From positions 2,356,001-2,420,000 of the forward strand of contig NZ_CP038273.1 of NCBI RefSeq assembly GCF_004571175.1: a stretch of DNA of 64,000 nucleotides, in the 5' to 3' direction. Numbering within the stretch: the stretch's first letter is position 1; the number at the start of each line of letters is the position of its first letter. Source of the DNA: Legionella israelensis (GTDB lineage: Bacteria > Pseudomonadota > Gammaproteobacteria > Legionellales > Legionellaceae). Made by a program: the position numbers and the translations under genes. Positions 16,509 through 26,987 of the stretch are shown in pieces. The notes beneath the pieces are model-generated. The model had not been told where the DNA came from. It was given only the letters and a program-made list of their open reading frames with translations, and made no database searches.

Positions 16509-17902
16509 GGTCAAGTCCAAAAAGTGCTGTAAATTCCCATTAATTCAGCCTATCAAGTTAGTACGTTATTTAGTCAAAGCATTCATCCCTACAACATTAG
16601 ACTTTCCGGCTTCATTCTCAGCCAGCCAGTCATTAAATTCGTCCATATTAAGATAACGCCTTGATTGCCACTGCTCGTTTTGTTCAGCTAATAAAGCGCC
16701 AATCAGCCGCCATGCAGAATCATCATTAGGAAATATCCTTATCACTCGTTCTCGGCGCCTGATTTCCTCGTTAATTCGCTCTTGCATGTTGGTGGTGCGA
16801 AGTCGCTTCCTGTATTTCTCCGGCAACGCCATAACTACCATGGCATCGTCAAAAGCCTCCTCAAGGCAGGTAACTGATTTTGGTGCTTTTTTCTCAAAGG
16901 CATCAATAAAATCATCGCGTCTACGCCTGGCTTCTTCCATATCAGGTGCCTGAAAAACAAGCTTTGCCTTTTCAGCAACATCTTTGCGGTGTCTGACAGA
17001 GCAGTGCCCGAGGATGTTGCGCATCAAGTGAACTTGGCATCGTTGCCAGGTTGCACCTTGAAAGTGCTTTCTAGCCGCTTCCACAAGCCCTGCATGCTGG
17101 TCTGACACAACATACATCACGCCTTTTAGCCCACGAGATTTTAGCCATTTAAACGCTTCATCCCATGTAGCATAGCTCTCAGTGTCACCAATGCGAAGGC
17201 CCAGTATTTCACGGTAGCCATCACTTCTGATACCCGAGATGGTCAAGGCTGCTCGAGACACGACTCTGTCACCATCACGACACTTGATAAACATCGCATC
17301 AACCATGATAAATGGGTAGTTGTCACCATCAAACCGACGCTCGTTGAAGGCTCTGACTCTTGCATCAAGACCAGAACACAGTTGACTGACGGTTGACTTT
17401 GAAAAACTAGCACCGCAAAGTTCTTCAGTAATGTTATTAACTTTTCTGGTTGATACGCCATTAACAACCATTTCCATCAGAGCCAATACAAAAGCCTGCT
17501 CACTGCGTTGATAGCGCTTAAAAATATCGGTAGAAAAAGAGCCATCACGTGTCTGCGGCACTTGAAGAGTGACTGGTCCCACACGAGTGTATAGTTGTCT
17601 TGGACGGTAACCGTTACGATAGCCTATACGTTCACCTGAACGTTCATGCTTGTCTGCTCCCAGACTTTCTGACACCTGTGCCTCCAATACCTGATTCAAT
17701 ACACCTTCAACAAGCTTTGCGAGCCCATCCTGGCTTGATAAAAGTTCTGGAAGCAATTCCTTTCCAACTGTAATATTGTAATCCGTCATCGCTAATCTCC
17801 TTCGATAGTTATTGTTTTTCACAACTCAATAGTACCGAATTTTAGCGATGACTCCACTCCTAAAAAGTCAACCTGAATTTACAGCAGTTTACGGACATAA
17901 CC
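16509..17902 (-). mobile_element. IS256-family element, copy 2 (1394 bp)
   Basis: The same length and ends as copies 1 and 3, in opposite orientation. The 8-bp target duplication AACTGACT lies at 16501-16508 and 17903-17910. It splits the universal stress protein gene after codon 11. Confidence 0.95.
16566..17789 (-). CDS. IS256-family transposase, copy 2
   Basis: The 407-residue protein is the same as in copies 1 and 3, including the TTNMQERINEEIRRRERV signature. The ATG at 17789 follows AAGGAG; an in-frame GTG 33 bp upstream exists here as in copy 1. The frame is intact. Confidence 0.95.
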   Translation of the reverse strand: MTDYNITVGKELLPELLSSQDGLAKLVEGVLNQVLEAQVSESLGADKHERSGERIGYRNGYRPRQLYTRVGPVTLQVPQTRDGSFSTDIFKRYQRSEQAFVLALMEMVVNGVSTRKVNNITEELCGASFSKSTVSQLCSGLDARVRAFNERRFDGDNYPFIMVDAMFIKCRDGDRVVSRAALTISGIRSDGYREILGLRIGDTESYATWDEAFKWLKSRGLKGVMYVVSDQHAGLVEAARKHFQGATWQRCQVHLMRNILGHCSVRHRKDVAEKAKLVFQAPDMEEARRRRDDFIDAFEKKAPKSVTCLEEAFDDAMVVMALPEKYRKRLRTTNMQERINEEIRRRERVIRIFPNDDSAWRLIGALLAEQNEQWQSRRYLNMDEFNDWLAENEAGKSNVVGMNALTK

Positions 17903-18749
17903 AACTGACTTTTCAAAACATGCTGAATATGCGCTTAAAAGAGCTATTCTTTTAGCCGAGCATCAAGATATAACACTGGAACTTATTCACGTATTGAAAC
18001 AGCCATGGCCTGCAAGCTTTGTCCAATTCTCCAATAAAGAGCAACAAAAAGAACTACTTAGATTGGAAAAAAACACAGAAGAAAAACTACAAAAACTGGT
18101 GAAGCCCTTTTCATCTAAAGTCTCAATGAAGATTTCAGTTCTTTTGGGCAGAATAGCAGATGAAATCATTCGGTTTACGCAGGATAATCAGGGCGATTTA
18201 ATTATTGCCGGCGCACATGGCCAGTACCATGTCAGTGATTATGTATTAGGCACAACATCCGGTGATATGGTCAGGCAGGGGAATACTCCTGTTTTACTCA
18301 TAAAAAAAGAGCCATCCTTCTCTTACCATAAGATATTGATTGCTACCGATTTCTCTGAAGCCAGTAAAAGAGCCGTTGAATTTGCCTTTCAGTGTTTTCC
18401 AGAGGCCAGATTTCAGCTCTTGCATATTGTAGATATCTATTACCGTCAGTTCTTAAATGTTGATAACGTTGGCAAGAATGAAAGAAATAACCCAACAAAA
18501 GATATTTTGGAGAAGTTGGATGATTTCTTAAAATACTGTAAGGTAAACCATGATAAATTTGATAAAAAAATTATTGGCGGTTATTTTGCTGATGCCATCA
18601 TCATGCAGTCAAAAAACTGGGGTGCTGATTTGTTGGTTTTCGGAACACAAGGACGTTCGAAACTGCATTATTTGTTGATGGGAAGTGTTGCCAAACGACT
18701 GTTACAATTGAGTCATATTGATATGTTCGCTGTACCTCCGAATTCGTAA
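17903..18749 (+). pseudogene. universal stress protein (tandem Usp), 3' fragment after IS256
   Basis: The bulk of a tandem-domain UspA protein of about 290 residues. Domain 1 ends with DLIIAGAHGQYHVSDYVLGTTSGDMVRQGNTPVLLIKK, holding the G-x2-G-x9-G type ATP-binding loop. Domain 2 starts YHKILIATDFSEASKRAVEFAFQCF and ends LLVFGTQGRSKLHYLLMGSVAKRLL. IS256 copy 2 removed its start; an internal ATG at 17994 could give a truncated product, but the first beta strand would be missing. The gene leads into carbonic anhydrase and SulP, and Usp genes of this type often accompany low-oxygen energy genes. Confidence 0.9.
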
Positions 18750-18776
18750 ATCTTGGAAACAGATATAAGGTTGATA

Positions 18777-19403
18777 ATGAAGACAATAACAAAAGAGTTA
18801 CAACAAAAAATTACTCCCGAACAAGCGATTGAGTTGTTACAAAAAGGAAATCAACGTTTTATACAAAATCTACGCCTTAATAGAAATCTTTTACAGCAGG
18901 TCAACGAGACAGCAAGCGGTCAATACCCCTTTGCAACCATTTTAAGCTGCATTGATTCCAGAACCCCTGCAGAGTTGATATTCGATCAGGGACTTGGTGA
19001 TATTTTCAGTATTCGAATTGCGGGAAATGTCATCAATGATGATGTTCTGGGAAGCATGGAGTTTGCCTGCGAGGTCGCAGGTTCAAAACTTATTGTGGTA
19101 TTAGGACACACTAATTGCGGGGCAATAAAAGGAGCTTGCAACAGGGTGGAAATGGAACATTTGTCAGGGCTCTTAAAGAAAATTGAACCGGCGATTGATA
19201 AAGAAATGTCGATAAAAGGAGAACGTAATGGAAACAATCCTCGTTTTGTGGATGCAGTTGCTAAGTTAAATGTGATAAACAGCATCAATACTGTTTTAAG
19301 CGAAAGTAAAACATTAAGTAAATTAGTGTCGGAAAAAAAGATAAAAATTATAGGGAGTTTGTACGATATAACCAGTGGAGAAGTCTCTTTTTTTAATCTG
19401 TAA
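18777..19403 (+). CDS. beta-class carbonic anhydrase
   Basis: A 208-residue cytosolic enzyme that interconverts CO2 and bicarbonate. The zinc ligands and catalytic dyad appear as LSCIDSRTP (Cys and Asp-Arg) and GHTNCGAIKGA (His and Cys). The ATG at 18777 has AAGG upstream; the TTG at 18753 is less likely. It is followed 34 bp later by a SulP transporter. A CA-SulP pair is a recurrent bicarbonate uptake arrangement, so the two probably feed carboxylation reactions or balance pH. Confidence 0.92.
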   Translation: MKTITKELQQKITPEQAIELLQKGNQRFIQNLRLNRNLLQQVNETASGQYPFATILSCIDSRTPAELIFDQGLGDIFSIRIAGNVINDDVLGSMEFACEVAGSKLIVVLGHTNCGAIKGACNRVEMEHLSGLLKKIEPAIDKEMSIKGERNGNNPRFVDAVAKLNVINSINTVLSESKTLSKLVSEKKIKIIGSLYDITSGEVSFFNL

Positions 19404-19437
19404 AACATATACCAATATTTTCAATAATGGATAGCCC

Positions 19438-20997
19438 ATGTTAAATGTCTTAAAAGAAATATCTTTTAAAAGAATTCAACATGACCTTCCGGCAAGCATT
19501 GTTGTTTTTTTTGTAGCATTGCCATTGTGCCTCGGCATTGCACTTGCTTCAGGTGCTCCTTTGTTTTCAGGGATCATTTCAGGGGTCATCGGAGGAATCG
19601 TTGTAGGAATTGCCAGTGGTTCAAATCTTGGGGTTAGCGGACCAGCAGCTGGTTTAGTGGTTATTGTATTGTTGGCCATTGAAAGTCTTGGTTCATGGCC
19701 GGCATTTCTAGTATCTGTAGTCTTGGCTGGGTGTTTTCAACTTTTTATGGGATATGCAAAAGCGGGGTTTATCGCTTATTTTTTCCCATCGTCGGTGATT
19801 AAAGGGATGTTAACAGGAATTGGTCTGTTAATCATTTTAAAGCAAATTCCTTACGCTTTAGGTTTTGATCCGGATACAATCGGCGATTTGTCGTCATTTC
19901 AGTTTAGTATTGATATCACTATCAATTATATTTTGAATGCACTGAATGCCTTTAATAATGGGGCGATATTCATTTCTTTCGTTTCATTGGCAATTCTCAT
20001 CTTATGGGATACCGTGCTTATAAAGAAAAACAGATTTTTTCAGATAATCCAGGCTCCAATTGTGGTGGTTATTGTTGGCATTTTATTGAATAAACTTTAT
20101 CAAATTGGCTTTTGGGAACTGAGTCTTGGTAAGGATAATTTGGTTCAAATCCCTGTGGCTGAAAGTGTTCTCGATTTTTTAAAACAACTTACACATCCTG
20201 ATTTTTCAGCACTAAAGGAATTTACAGTATGGAAAATAGCGGTAGTGCTCGCTATCGTGGCCAGTCTTGAGACACTATTGTGTGTTGAAGCAACAGACAA
20301 ACTGGATCCACATAAACGGATTACGCCGGTTAATCGGGAGCTTAAGGCTCAAGGTCTTGGTAATGTGATTTCCGGACTGCTCGGTGGATTACCTCTTACC
20401 CAAGTTATTATTCGCAGCTCAGCTAACATTAATTTTGGAGGAAAAACAAAACTATCCACAATACTTCATGGTATCTTTCTTTTGATTTCCGCTGCAATAC
20501 TTGCTCCTCTTATCAATATGATTCCATTGTCTTCTCTTGCGGCAATATTAATCATTGTAGGCTACAAGCTTGCAAAACCAACGCTATTTAAAAAAATGTA
20601 TCAACTCGGCTCAGAGCAATTTATGCCCTTTATAGCCACAGTAATAGGTATCTTGGTGACTGACTTGTTGAGAGGAATTATCATCGGTATTGGTTTTGGT
20701 ATTTTTTTCACATTAAAGCACAGCTATCGCAATGCCTATTATATGAAAACAATCACTGAAAAAGAGAATGGTGACATTGTTTATCACCTGGTTTTGGCAG
20801 AGGAAGTTTCATTTTTTAATAAAGCAAACATTATGCAGGCTTTAGATGCTATTCCATCAGGGTCAAAGGTTATCATTGACTGCTCCAATTCTAAATCGAT
20901 TGCATATGACGTGGTTGAGCTAATAAATGATTTTAAAGAAAATGCCAAATATAAAAATATCGAAGTACAAACGATTGATTTTCTTGATTTCAAATAA
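19438..20997 (+). CDS. SulP-family anion transporter with STAS domain (probable bicarbonate uptake)
   Basis: A 519-residue inner-membrane transporter. The N-terminal SulP core opens with LPASIVVFFVALPLCLGIALASGAPLFSG, about 12 TM segments follow, and the C-terminal STAS domain (about 440-519) contains VIIDCSNSKSIAYDVVELI. SulP proteins exchange sulfate, bicarbonate or dicarboxylates; the adjacent carbonic anhydrase favours bicarbonate, which is inference. The ATG at 19438 follows a purine-rich stretch. It is probably co-transcribed with the carbonic anhydrase. Confidence 0.9.
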   Translation: MLNVLKEISFKRIQHDLPASIVVFFVALPLCLGIALASGAPLFSGIISGVIGGIVVGIASGSNLGVSGPAAGLVVIVLLAIESLGSWPAFLVSVVLAGCFQLFMGYAKAGFIAYFFPSSVIKGMLTGIGLLIILKQIPYALGFDPDTIGDLSSFQFSIDITINYILNALNAFNNGAIFISFVSLAILILWDTVLIKKNRFFQIIQAPIVVVIVGILLNKLYQIGFWELSLGKDNLVQIPVAESVLDFLKQLTHPDFSALKEFTVWKIAVVLAIVASLETLLCVEATDKLDPHKRITPVNRELKAQGLGNVISGLLGGLPLTQVIIRSSANINFGGKTKLSTILHGIFLLISAAILAPLINMIPLSSLAAILIIVGYKLAKPTLFKKMYQLGSEQFMPFIATVIGILVTDLLRGIIIGIGFGIFFTLKHSYRNAYYMKTITEKENGDIVYHLVLAEEVSFFNKANIMQALDAIPSGSKVIIDCSNSKSIAYDVVELINDFKENAKYKNIEVQTIDFLDFK

Positions 20998-21048
20998 TAT
21001 AAATCACAGGTTTACATTAAGAGCCGCTATAACATTTAAGGAATTACG

Positions 21049-21762
21049 TTGAGCGTAGTTTGCAAACATTTATTATTAGGTTTCACTGCCTGCGTTTTGT
21101 CTTTTTTTATTTCAAAATCGTATTCTGATACAGTACATGATTTCCAAACGTGGCTTAATCTTACCACAACAGGTCATTTTGACCGAGAAAGTCGGGATTT
21201 TGGTCGTTTTAAGTATTGGTTAGAAGGCCAAGAACGCGTGGGCGAAAACAGTAGTCGCTTTTCACAAACTCTGGGACGCATAGGGCTTGGATATACTATT
21301 TCAGACAATATAAGCTTTTGGCTTGGATATGCTTGGATATACACTGGTGAGCCTTTTACTACCCAACCATTTCATGAAAACCGAGTTTGGGAACAACTTC
21401 TATGGAGCACATCAATCAAGCGCTTTACGTTCATCAGCAGAACGCGCATGGAGCAACGTTTCCTGGCTAATGGCACTAAAACAGCCTATCGTGCCAGACA
21501 ACTTGTCAAGCTTATAAAACCATTAGAAATCGCTCCTAATTATAGCATTGTAAGCTCGGATGAAATCTTTTGGCATAAAAATAATTTTATTGGCAGAAAT
21601 GGGCAAGGTTTTGATCAGAATCGATTTTTTATTGGATTTGCTTACCAATTTTCCCCTGTTCTTTCAACAGAAGTTGGCTATATGAACCAATATATTCGAC
21701 GTTTTGGTGCGCCTAATTTTCTCACCAATATTCTGTCAGTAAATTTTTTCATAAACCTTTAG
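21049..21762 (+). CDS. DUF2490 outer-membrane protein
   Basis: A 237-residue protein with a signal peptide (LLLGFTACVLSFFISKSYS) and alternating aromatic beta strands ending in LTNILSVNFFINL, as expected for a beta barrel. DUF2490 has no established function. The start is TTG, with AAGGA at good spacing; no ATG is available upstream. It lies 51 bp after SulP and may belong to the same transcript. Confidence 0.82.
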   Translation: MSVVCKHLLLGFTACVLSFFISKSYSDTVHDFQTWLNLTTTGHFDRESRDFGRFKYWLEGQERVGENSSRFSQTLGRIGLGYTISDNISFWLGYAWIYTGEPFTTQPFHENRVWEQLLWSTSIKRFTFISRTRMEQRFLANGTKTAYRARQLVKLIKPLEIAPNYSIVSSDEIFWHKNNFIGRNGQGFDQNRFFIGFAYQFSPVLSTEVGYMNQYIRRFGAPNFLTNILSVNFFINL

Positions 21763-21973
21763 AGTTCGTTTAACTCTTCACTTCTAAAATGAATCGTTGT
21801 GCTCCTATACAAATAATGAAAGACCATATACAGTTCTTTTGGCAGGACAGAATCAGTGAAACGTTGTACTAGAAAAAGCTCCGTTTATCAGAACAGTTCA
21901 AATTCCTCGAAATTATTGACTCATGGGTTTGAGCAATATAGACAGGCTTGCCGCGCTACCTGAAAAATAAAAA

Positions 21974-23656
21974 TCAACTCTGTATGATTTTCTCTACGGC
22001 TCTATCCGCTGCATCATCAAAGGGTAAAAACACCATATCCACCCCCTTTTCTTTCAGTGCTTCAACTTGACTGGCATGCTGGGTCGATACAGCAATTTTC
22101 CCTTTGTAGTGATGTTCTTTAAGGCCCTTGACCAGCATGATTCTGGGATCGTCATGTGTTAAACCTGGCGCATGTTGTGGGATTGCGCATATGATCCATT
22201 GAGTATTTTTTAAGGGAAGTGAAGCCATGAATTCGATATCACATGCATCCCCATAAATGGCGTAACGGCCTTTTTGACGCCAACTGTTCACTTCATCGGG
22301 ATTAAAGTCAACTGCAAGTACTTTAAAATTATTCTGAAGCAAATGTTTCGCCATAGCCTGACCATAACGACCAAGGCCAAATAGAATTATATCATACCGT
22401 TTATGATTAAATTTTTCAGTAACATCTCCTTTTTCGCGATAAGGAATCTTACGTTCAAATGGTGTTAATAGTCGTTCAATCCATCGATACAGCGTGTAGG
22501 AATAAGTTATCATGTAAACTGATGCAGCAATGGTGATTAACCCAACCAAGGTTACTAATCCCAGTGATTCCGTTGAAACATGACCGAGTTTAAGTCCCAT
22601 GGCCATAAAAATGAGAGAGAACTCAGAGATTTGAGCAACCGTAAGTCCCGCGAGAAATCCTGTGCGTTTGCGATAGCCCATATATCCCATAATAATGAGG
22701 ACAATAAGTGGATTACCGATAAGAACAAACAGAGAAAAAACCGTTGCAGGAAGTATCTGATTACCAAGCTGGTTTAAATTAAGCTGTGAGCCTAAAGATA
22801 TGAAAAAAAACAACAACAAAAAGTCTCGCACTGAAGACAATCGCGATGCAATGGCATCCCTGAATGGCGTTGAAGCCAGGGATATACCAGCAAGCAATCC
22901 TCCCAGTTCTTTGCTGAAACCAAAATAATGACTAAGACTGGCCAATAGCGCTGCCCAACCAATCGAACAAATGATCAATAACTCAGGCGAGTGTGCGATA
23001 CTGCTCACTAAAGGATTCGCAAGGTAGTGAATAAAAAGCCAAAGAAGTATAAAAATAATCAGAGCATAAAAGGCCATCATAGCCAGATTGACCAGCACAT
23101 CAGGGGTTGTGCTGTGATCAATTCCCATTCCAAACGCAGAAAGTACAATCATGGCAAATACAACGACAATATCCTGCACAATCAAAAAGCCAATGGCTAT
23201 TCGTCCATACAGCGAATCTACCTCCCGCTTATCTGAGAGCAACTTAACAATAATGATGGTGCTGGAAAACGTTAATGCTACGCCAACATAAGCAGCATTC
23301 GTTATATTCATTCCGAGTGCTATCGCTATAAAAAAGCCAATGATTGCGGTAAAGACGACCTGGCCGATACCTGTTGCCAATGACACCAGTCCCAATGTTT
23401 TGATGAGCTGCAAGTCCAGCTTCAGCCCCACCAGAAAAAGCAATACCGCAATTCCAAGTTCTGCCAAAAGCTCAATATGTTCGTAAGACTGTACGATGCC
23501 AAAAAAATTCGGGCTGACCAGAATACCTACAATGATAAAACTCACAATCATTGGTTGGCGCAATAAAAGGCTCAAAAAACCAATGATCATAGCGCAAAGC
23601 AAAAGAGCGCTTAATTCATAAAATGGGGCGGTCTGTAAAAAGGCTATCTCTATCAT
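21974..23656 (-). CDS. KefB/YbaL-type cation:proton antiporter with RCK domain
   Basis: A 560-residue CPA2 transporter: about 12 TM segments (residues 10-385) with the family stretch LAELGIAVLLFLVGLKLDLQ, then a TrkA-N NAD-binding domain (YDIILFGLGRYGQAMAKHLL, about 415-530). It exports K+ or another cation in exchange for protons, gated by nucleotide or thiol signals. It is the last gene of a minus-strand run from the P-type ATPase through Pta, AckA and FabI. The start at 23656 lies just after the fabI stop. Confidence 0.88.
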   Translation of the reverse strand: MIEIAFLQTAPFYELSALLLCAMIIGFLSLLLRQPMIVSFIIVGILVSPNFFGIVQSYEHIELLAELGIAVLLFLVGLKLDLQLIKTLGLVSLATGIGQVVFTAIIGFFIAIALGMNITNAAYVGVALTFSSTIIIVKLLSDKREVDSLYGRIAIGFLIVQDIVVVFAMIVLSAFGMGIDHSTTPDVLVNLAMMAFYALIIFILLWLFIHYLANPLVSSIAHSPELLIICSIGWAALLASLSHYFGFSKELGGLLAGISLASTPFRDAIASRLSSVRDFLLLFFFISLGSQLNLNQLGNQILPATVFSLFVLIGNPLIVLIIMGYMGYRKRTGFLAGLTVAQISEFSLIFMAMGLKLGHVSTESLGLVTLVGLITIAASVYMITYSYTLYRWIERLLTPFERKIPYREKGDVTEKFNHKRYDIILFGLGRYGQAMAKHLLQNNFKVLAVDFNPDEVNSWRQKGRYAIYGDACDIEFMASLPLKNTQWIICAIPQHAPGLTHDDPRIMLVKGLKEHHYKGKIAVSTQHASQVEALKEKGVDMVFLPFDDAADRAVEKIIQS

Positions 23657-23659
23657 ACT

Positions 23660-24415
23660 TTAGCTTCTTATATTATAACCACCATCCACATAGATGACTT
23701 GACCTGTAATGTATTTTGCTTCTGGCGATATAAGAAGGGCAGCAGCCTCTCCAATTGCCTCTATGGTAACTACCTGATGCAGAGGGGCTTCTTTGGCTGC
23801 TTTTTCCATTAAAGAGTCAAAATCCGCTAATCCTGATGCTGCTCGTGTTTTAATGGGTCCAGGTGAAATAGCATTCACGCGAATTTTTTTGTGCCCAAGC
23901 TCAGTTGCCAGATAACGAACAGAAGCTTCTAATGCAGCCTTCACCGGTCCCATTAAATTATAATTTTTAACCACTTTTTCTGCGCCATAATAACTCATGG
24001 TTAAGAAACTTCCACCATGTTGCATTAAAGGCTCAAAAATGTTAGCAAGTCGGATAAAAGAATAACAGGATACGTCCATTGCGATCGTAAAGCCTTCACG
24101 GGAACAATCAATAACACGGCCTTGTAAGTCAGTTTTAGGTGCAAACGCAATGGCATGAATAACGAAATCCAATGTTCCCCACTTGGTTTGTATGGTTTGA
24201 ACTAAGCTGTCTAATTGAGCATCATCCCTCACATCAAGCGGCATAAATATTGGGCAGGTAACCTCTTGGATTAATGGCTCAACGTATGGTTTGGTTTTTT
24301 CATTTTGATACGTGATAGCAAGCTCTGCTCCTTTTTTATCTAAAGCTTGGGCGCATCCCCATGCTATGGAATGCTCATTAGCTATACCTACAATAAGTCC
24401 TTTTAAGCGGCTCAC
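23660..24415 (-). CDS. fabI: enoyl-[acyl-carrier-protein] reductase FabI
   Basis: A short-chain dehydrogenase of FabI type, 251 residues. The cofactor site is GLIVGIANEHSIAWG, the catalytic pair Tyr-x6-Lys sits in KNYNLMGPVKAALEA, and the C-terminal GQVIYVDGGYNI is typical. It reduces the enoyl-ACP double bond with NADH. I chose the GTG at 24415 because AAGGAG stands at the right distance; it overlaps the ackA stop region. Its place among pta-ackA genes suggests an accessory copy tied to this module rather than the housekeeping FabI. Confidence 0.9.
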   Translation of the reverse strand: MSRLKGLIVGIANEHSIAWGCAQALDKKGAELAITYQNEKTKPYVEPLIQEVTCPIFMPLDVRDDAQLDSLVQTIQTKWGTLDFVIHAIAFAPKTDLQGRVIDCSREGFTIAMDVSCYSFIRLANIFEPLMQHGGSFLTMSYYGAEKVVKNYNLMGPVKAALEASVRYLATELGHKKIRVNAISPGPIKTRAASGLADFDSLMEKAAKEAPLHQVVTIEAIGEAAALLISPEAKYITGQVIYVDGGYNIRS

Positions 24416-24425
24416 AGTACTCTCC

Positions 24426-25559
24426 TTATTCCTCAATCATTTGAATGGCATGCATTGCCATTATTTTTTCTTCATTTGTTTTGATGATTCGGATCTCAAA
24501 GGGTTTCAGAAAATCAAGACGTCGCAAGATATATTGACGGATCAGTTCTGAGTTTTCTCCTATTCCTCCTGTAAACACAATACCGTCGATACCGCCAAGC
24601 GATACAGCCATCATGGCAATATACTGGGCTGTTTTCATACAGAAATATTCGAGTGCAAATTTTGCGTCTTGATTATCACTTGCTTCAAGCAGACGAACAT
24701 CATTTGTCCAAGCTGATAATCCTTTCAAACCTGATTCGTGATATAGCATTCGCTCCAGTTCATCTGTAGTCAGGCCAAGTTCTTTGAGAATATAGAGGAT
24801 GACCCCTGGATCGAGATTTCCGCATCGTGTTCCCATCGGTAGCCCATCAAGAGCGGTCATGCCCATTGTCGTGTCAATGCTTACACCGTTTTTTATAGCA
24901 CAAAGGCTTGCGCCATTGCCAAGATGTGCGGCAATGACTCGCCCTTTGGCAAGCTCAGGTTCACATTTCCGTAATTTATAGACTAGCCATTCATAAGAAA
25001 GGCCATGAAAACCAAATCGGCGAATTCCTTTATAACGCAAGGCTTCTGGCAAGGCATATTCGATGAAAAGGCGAGAGTGGCCAGAATGAAATGCAGTATC
25101 AAAACAAGCTATCTGAGTTATATCTGGCTTCAACTCCTCCAACAGCTCAATTGCTGTAAGGTTGTGAGGTTGATGCAGAGGCGCTAATGGACATAAGCTC
25201 TTTAACTTGGAAAGAACCTCAGAGGAAATTTGAACGCTGTTTGAGAAATAATGCCCCCCGTGCACCACTCGATGAGCCGCACAGCCGATTTTCCACTGAT
25301 TAAAATGTGCTTCAATCCAACTTAAAATATAATTCAATGCTTCTTTATAAGTATACTCGTCAGGAAGTTTGATCTCCGTTCGTTGTATTTTTTCTTGTTT
25401 TGAATGCGTTTCGATGGCTTTGAACAATGGAGCTGTGTTTATATTAACAATTTTACCTTTAGCCAGTAGTTGTAATCGCTCTTTCTTAAACAATTGAAAT
25501 TTGATACTGGATGAACCGCTGTTGATGACGAGGATGCTGTGGTTTATTTTATGAATCAT
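24426..25559 (-). CDS. ackA: acetate kinase
   Basis: A 377-residue ASKHA-fold kinase converting acetyl phosphate and ADP to acetate and ATP. Landmarks: ILVINSGSSSIKFQLF, AAHRVVHGG, FDTAFHSG, RRFGFHGLSYEWL and IDGIVFTGGIGENSEL. It is slightly shorter than most AckA proteins (about 400). The ATG overlaps the stop of the MaoC-Pta gene by 4 bp, so the two enzymes of the acetyl-phosphate route are coupled. Confidence 0.94.
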   Translation of the reverse strand: MIHKINHSILVINSGSSSIKFQLFKKERLQLLAKGKIVNINTAPLFKAIETHSKQEKIQRTEIKLPDEYTYKEALNYILSWIEAHFNQWKIGCAAHRVVHGGHYFSNSVQISSEVLSKLKSLCPLAPLHQPHNLTAIELLEELKPDITQIACFDTAFHSGHSRLFIEYALPEALRYKGIRRFGFHGLSYEWLVYKLRKCEPELAKGRVIAAHLGNGASLCAIKNGVSIDTTMGMTALDGLPMGTRCGNLDPGVILYILKELGLTTDELERMLYHESGLKGLSAWTNDVRLLEASDNQDAKFALEYFCMKTAQYIAMMAVSLGGIDGIVFTGGIGENSELIRQYILRRLDFLKPFEIRIIKTNEEKIMAMHAIQMIEE

Positions 25560-26959
25560 TTGATTATCCCTTTTCTTCGCGCATCTGCCATTTTTACTGC
25601 CAAAGCACAGGATAATAACCGTACACGTAGTGAGTCAGCTCGACTTGTCAGTATGATAGGAATTCTTGCTCCCAGCACAATGCCGGCTGCATCTGCATTT
25701 CCCAGAAATGTTAATTGCTTGGCCAACATATTTCCTGACTCAATATCTGGAACCAGGAGAATATCCGGATCGCCTGCAACAATCGATTGAATGCCTTTAT
25801 CCTCGGCGGCTTGTTTATTAATGGCGTTATCAAATGCAAGAGGACCATCTAATATGCCATTGGTGATTTGACCGCGATCGGCCATCTTGCATAAGGTTGC
25901 CGCATCAACGGTAGCTTGCATCTTGGGGTTAATCAGCTCAATGGCAGCTAATATGGCTACTTTTGGTTTCTTGCGCTCTCCAAACAGGGTACGCCAGAGA
26001 TTAATAGCGTTTTGGCAAATATCTGCTTTTTCCGAGGTGGTCGGAGAAATATTGACACCGGCATCCGTAATAATGAGTGGCTTGTGATAGGAGGGGATAT
26101 CCATAAGATACGCATGGCTGATACGATATTTTGTTCGTAAAGTTTTCACTGAAACAATAGCCGATAATAACTCATTGGTTGACAGAGCGCCTTTCATTAT
26201 AGCTTCTACTTGCCCTTTTTCAGCCAATTCAGCGGCTTTAGCCGCAGCGGCATCGCTATGTTCGGTATCAATGATTTTCCAATTGGAAACGTTGATGTTC
26301 GTCTCTTGTGCTGCTGCTTTAATTTTTTTTTCAGGGCCTACGAGTATAGGATTAATCAAGCCTGTCTTGAATGCATCATTTACCGCCTCTAATGTTTTGG
26401 TTTTTACTGGGTGAACAATCGCTGTAGAGATTCTTTTCATACTTTGAGAGGTTTGTATAATTGACTCAAGTCGGTCATAGCTATGGATTTGAACTTCCGG
26501 TAAATGAATTTTAGGGGCACGGATTTTTTGGGTTGGTGCAAGAACGGTAGCCCGTCCTTCCATAACGGTTTCTCCACGTTGATTGATACCTTTACAATCT
26601 AGGATGACAATTGACTTGTCCGCTTTTTTTTCATGTACGATGACGGTTACTGTGATTGTATCATCAATACGTACTGGTTTTTTAAATTTGATGTCCTGTT
26701 CAAGATAAATCGTTCCCGGACCAGGTAAAATGGTTCCGAGCACTGTGGATATAAGAGACGCCGACCACATGCCATGCCCGACAATACCATGAAAAATATC
26801 ACTTTTTGCATATTCTGGATCCATGTGCTGAGGATTGACATCGCCTGAGACCGCCGCAAACAGTTTAATATCTTTTTCCGTCAGCTGCTTTTTTAAACTG
26901 GCTTGTTGACCTACAGTCATTTCATCAAATGTTACATTTTCTAAAAAATCCTTTTGCAT
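25556..26959 (-). CDS. bifunctional MaoC-type enoyl-CoA hydratase / phosphate acetyltransferase
   Basis: A 467-residue fusion. The N-terminal MaoC hot-dog domain (about 1-140) shows LFAAVSGDVNPQHMDPEYAKSD and GIVGHGMWSASLIST. The C-terminal phosphotransacetylase domain (about 165-460) ends in DILLVPDIESGNMLAKQL and ADAAGIVLGARIPIILTSRADS. It makes acetyl phosphate or related acyl phosphates for AckA. The start at 26959 has AGGAG. A gap of 28 bp separates it from the P-type ATPase stop upstream, so the IS insertions in that gene may be polar on it. Confidence 0.92.
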   Translation of the reverse strand: MQKDFLENVTFDEMTVGQQASLKKQLTEKDIKLFAAVSGDVNPQHMDPEYAKSDIFHGIVGHGMWSASLISTVLGTILPGPGTIYLEQDIKFKKPVRIDDTITVTVIVHEKKADKSIVILDCKGINQRGETVMEGRATVLAPTQKIRAPKIHLPEVQIHSYDRLESIIQTSQSMKRISTAIVHPVKTKTLEAVNDAFKTGLINPILVGPEKKIKAAAQETNINVSNWKIIDTEHSDAAAAKAAELAEKGQVEAIMKGALSTNELLSAIVSVKTLRTKYRISHAYLMDIPSYHKPLIITDAGVNISPTTSEKADICQNAINLWRTLFGERKKPKVAILAAIELINPKMQATVDAATLCKMADRGQITNGILDGPLAFDNAINKQAAEDKGIQSIVAGDPDILLVPDIESGNMLAKQLTFLGNADAAGIVLGARIPIILTSRADSLRVRLLSCALAVKMADARRKGIIK

Positions 26960-26987
26960 GGTTTCTCCTATCTTTGTACAGAAAACA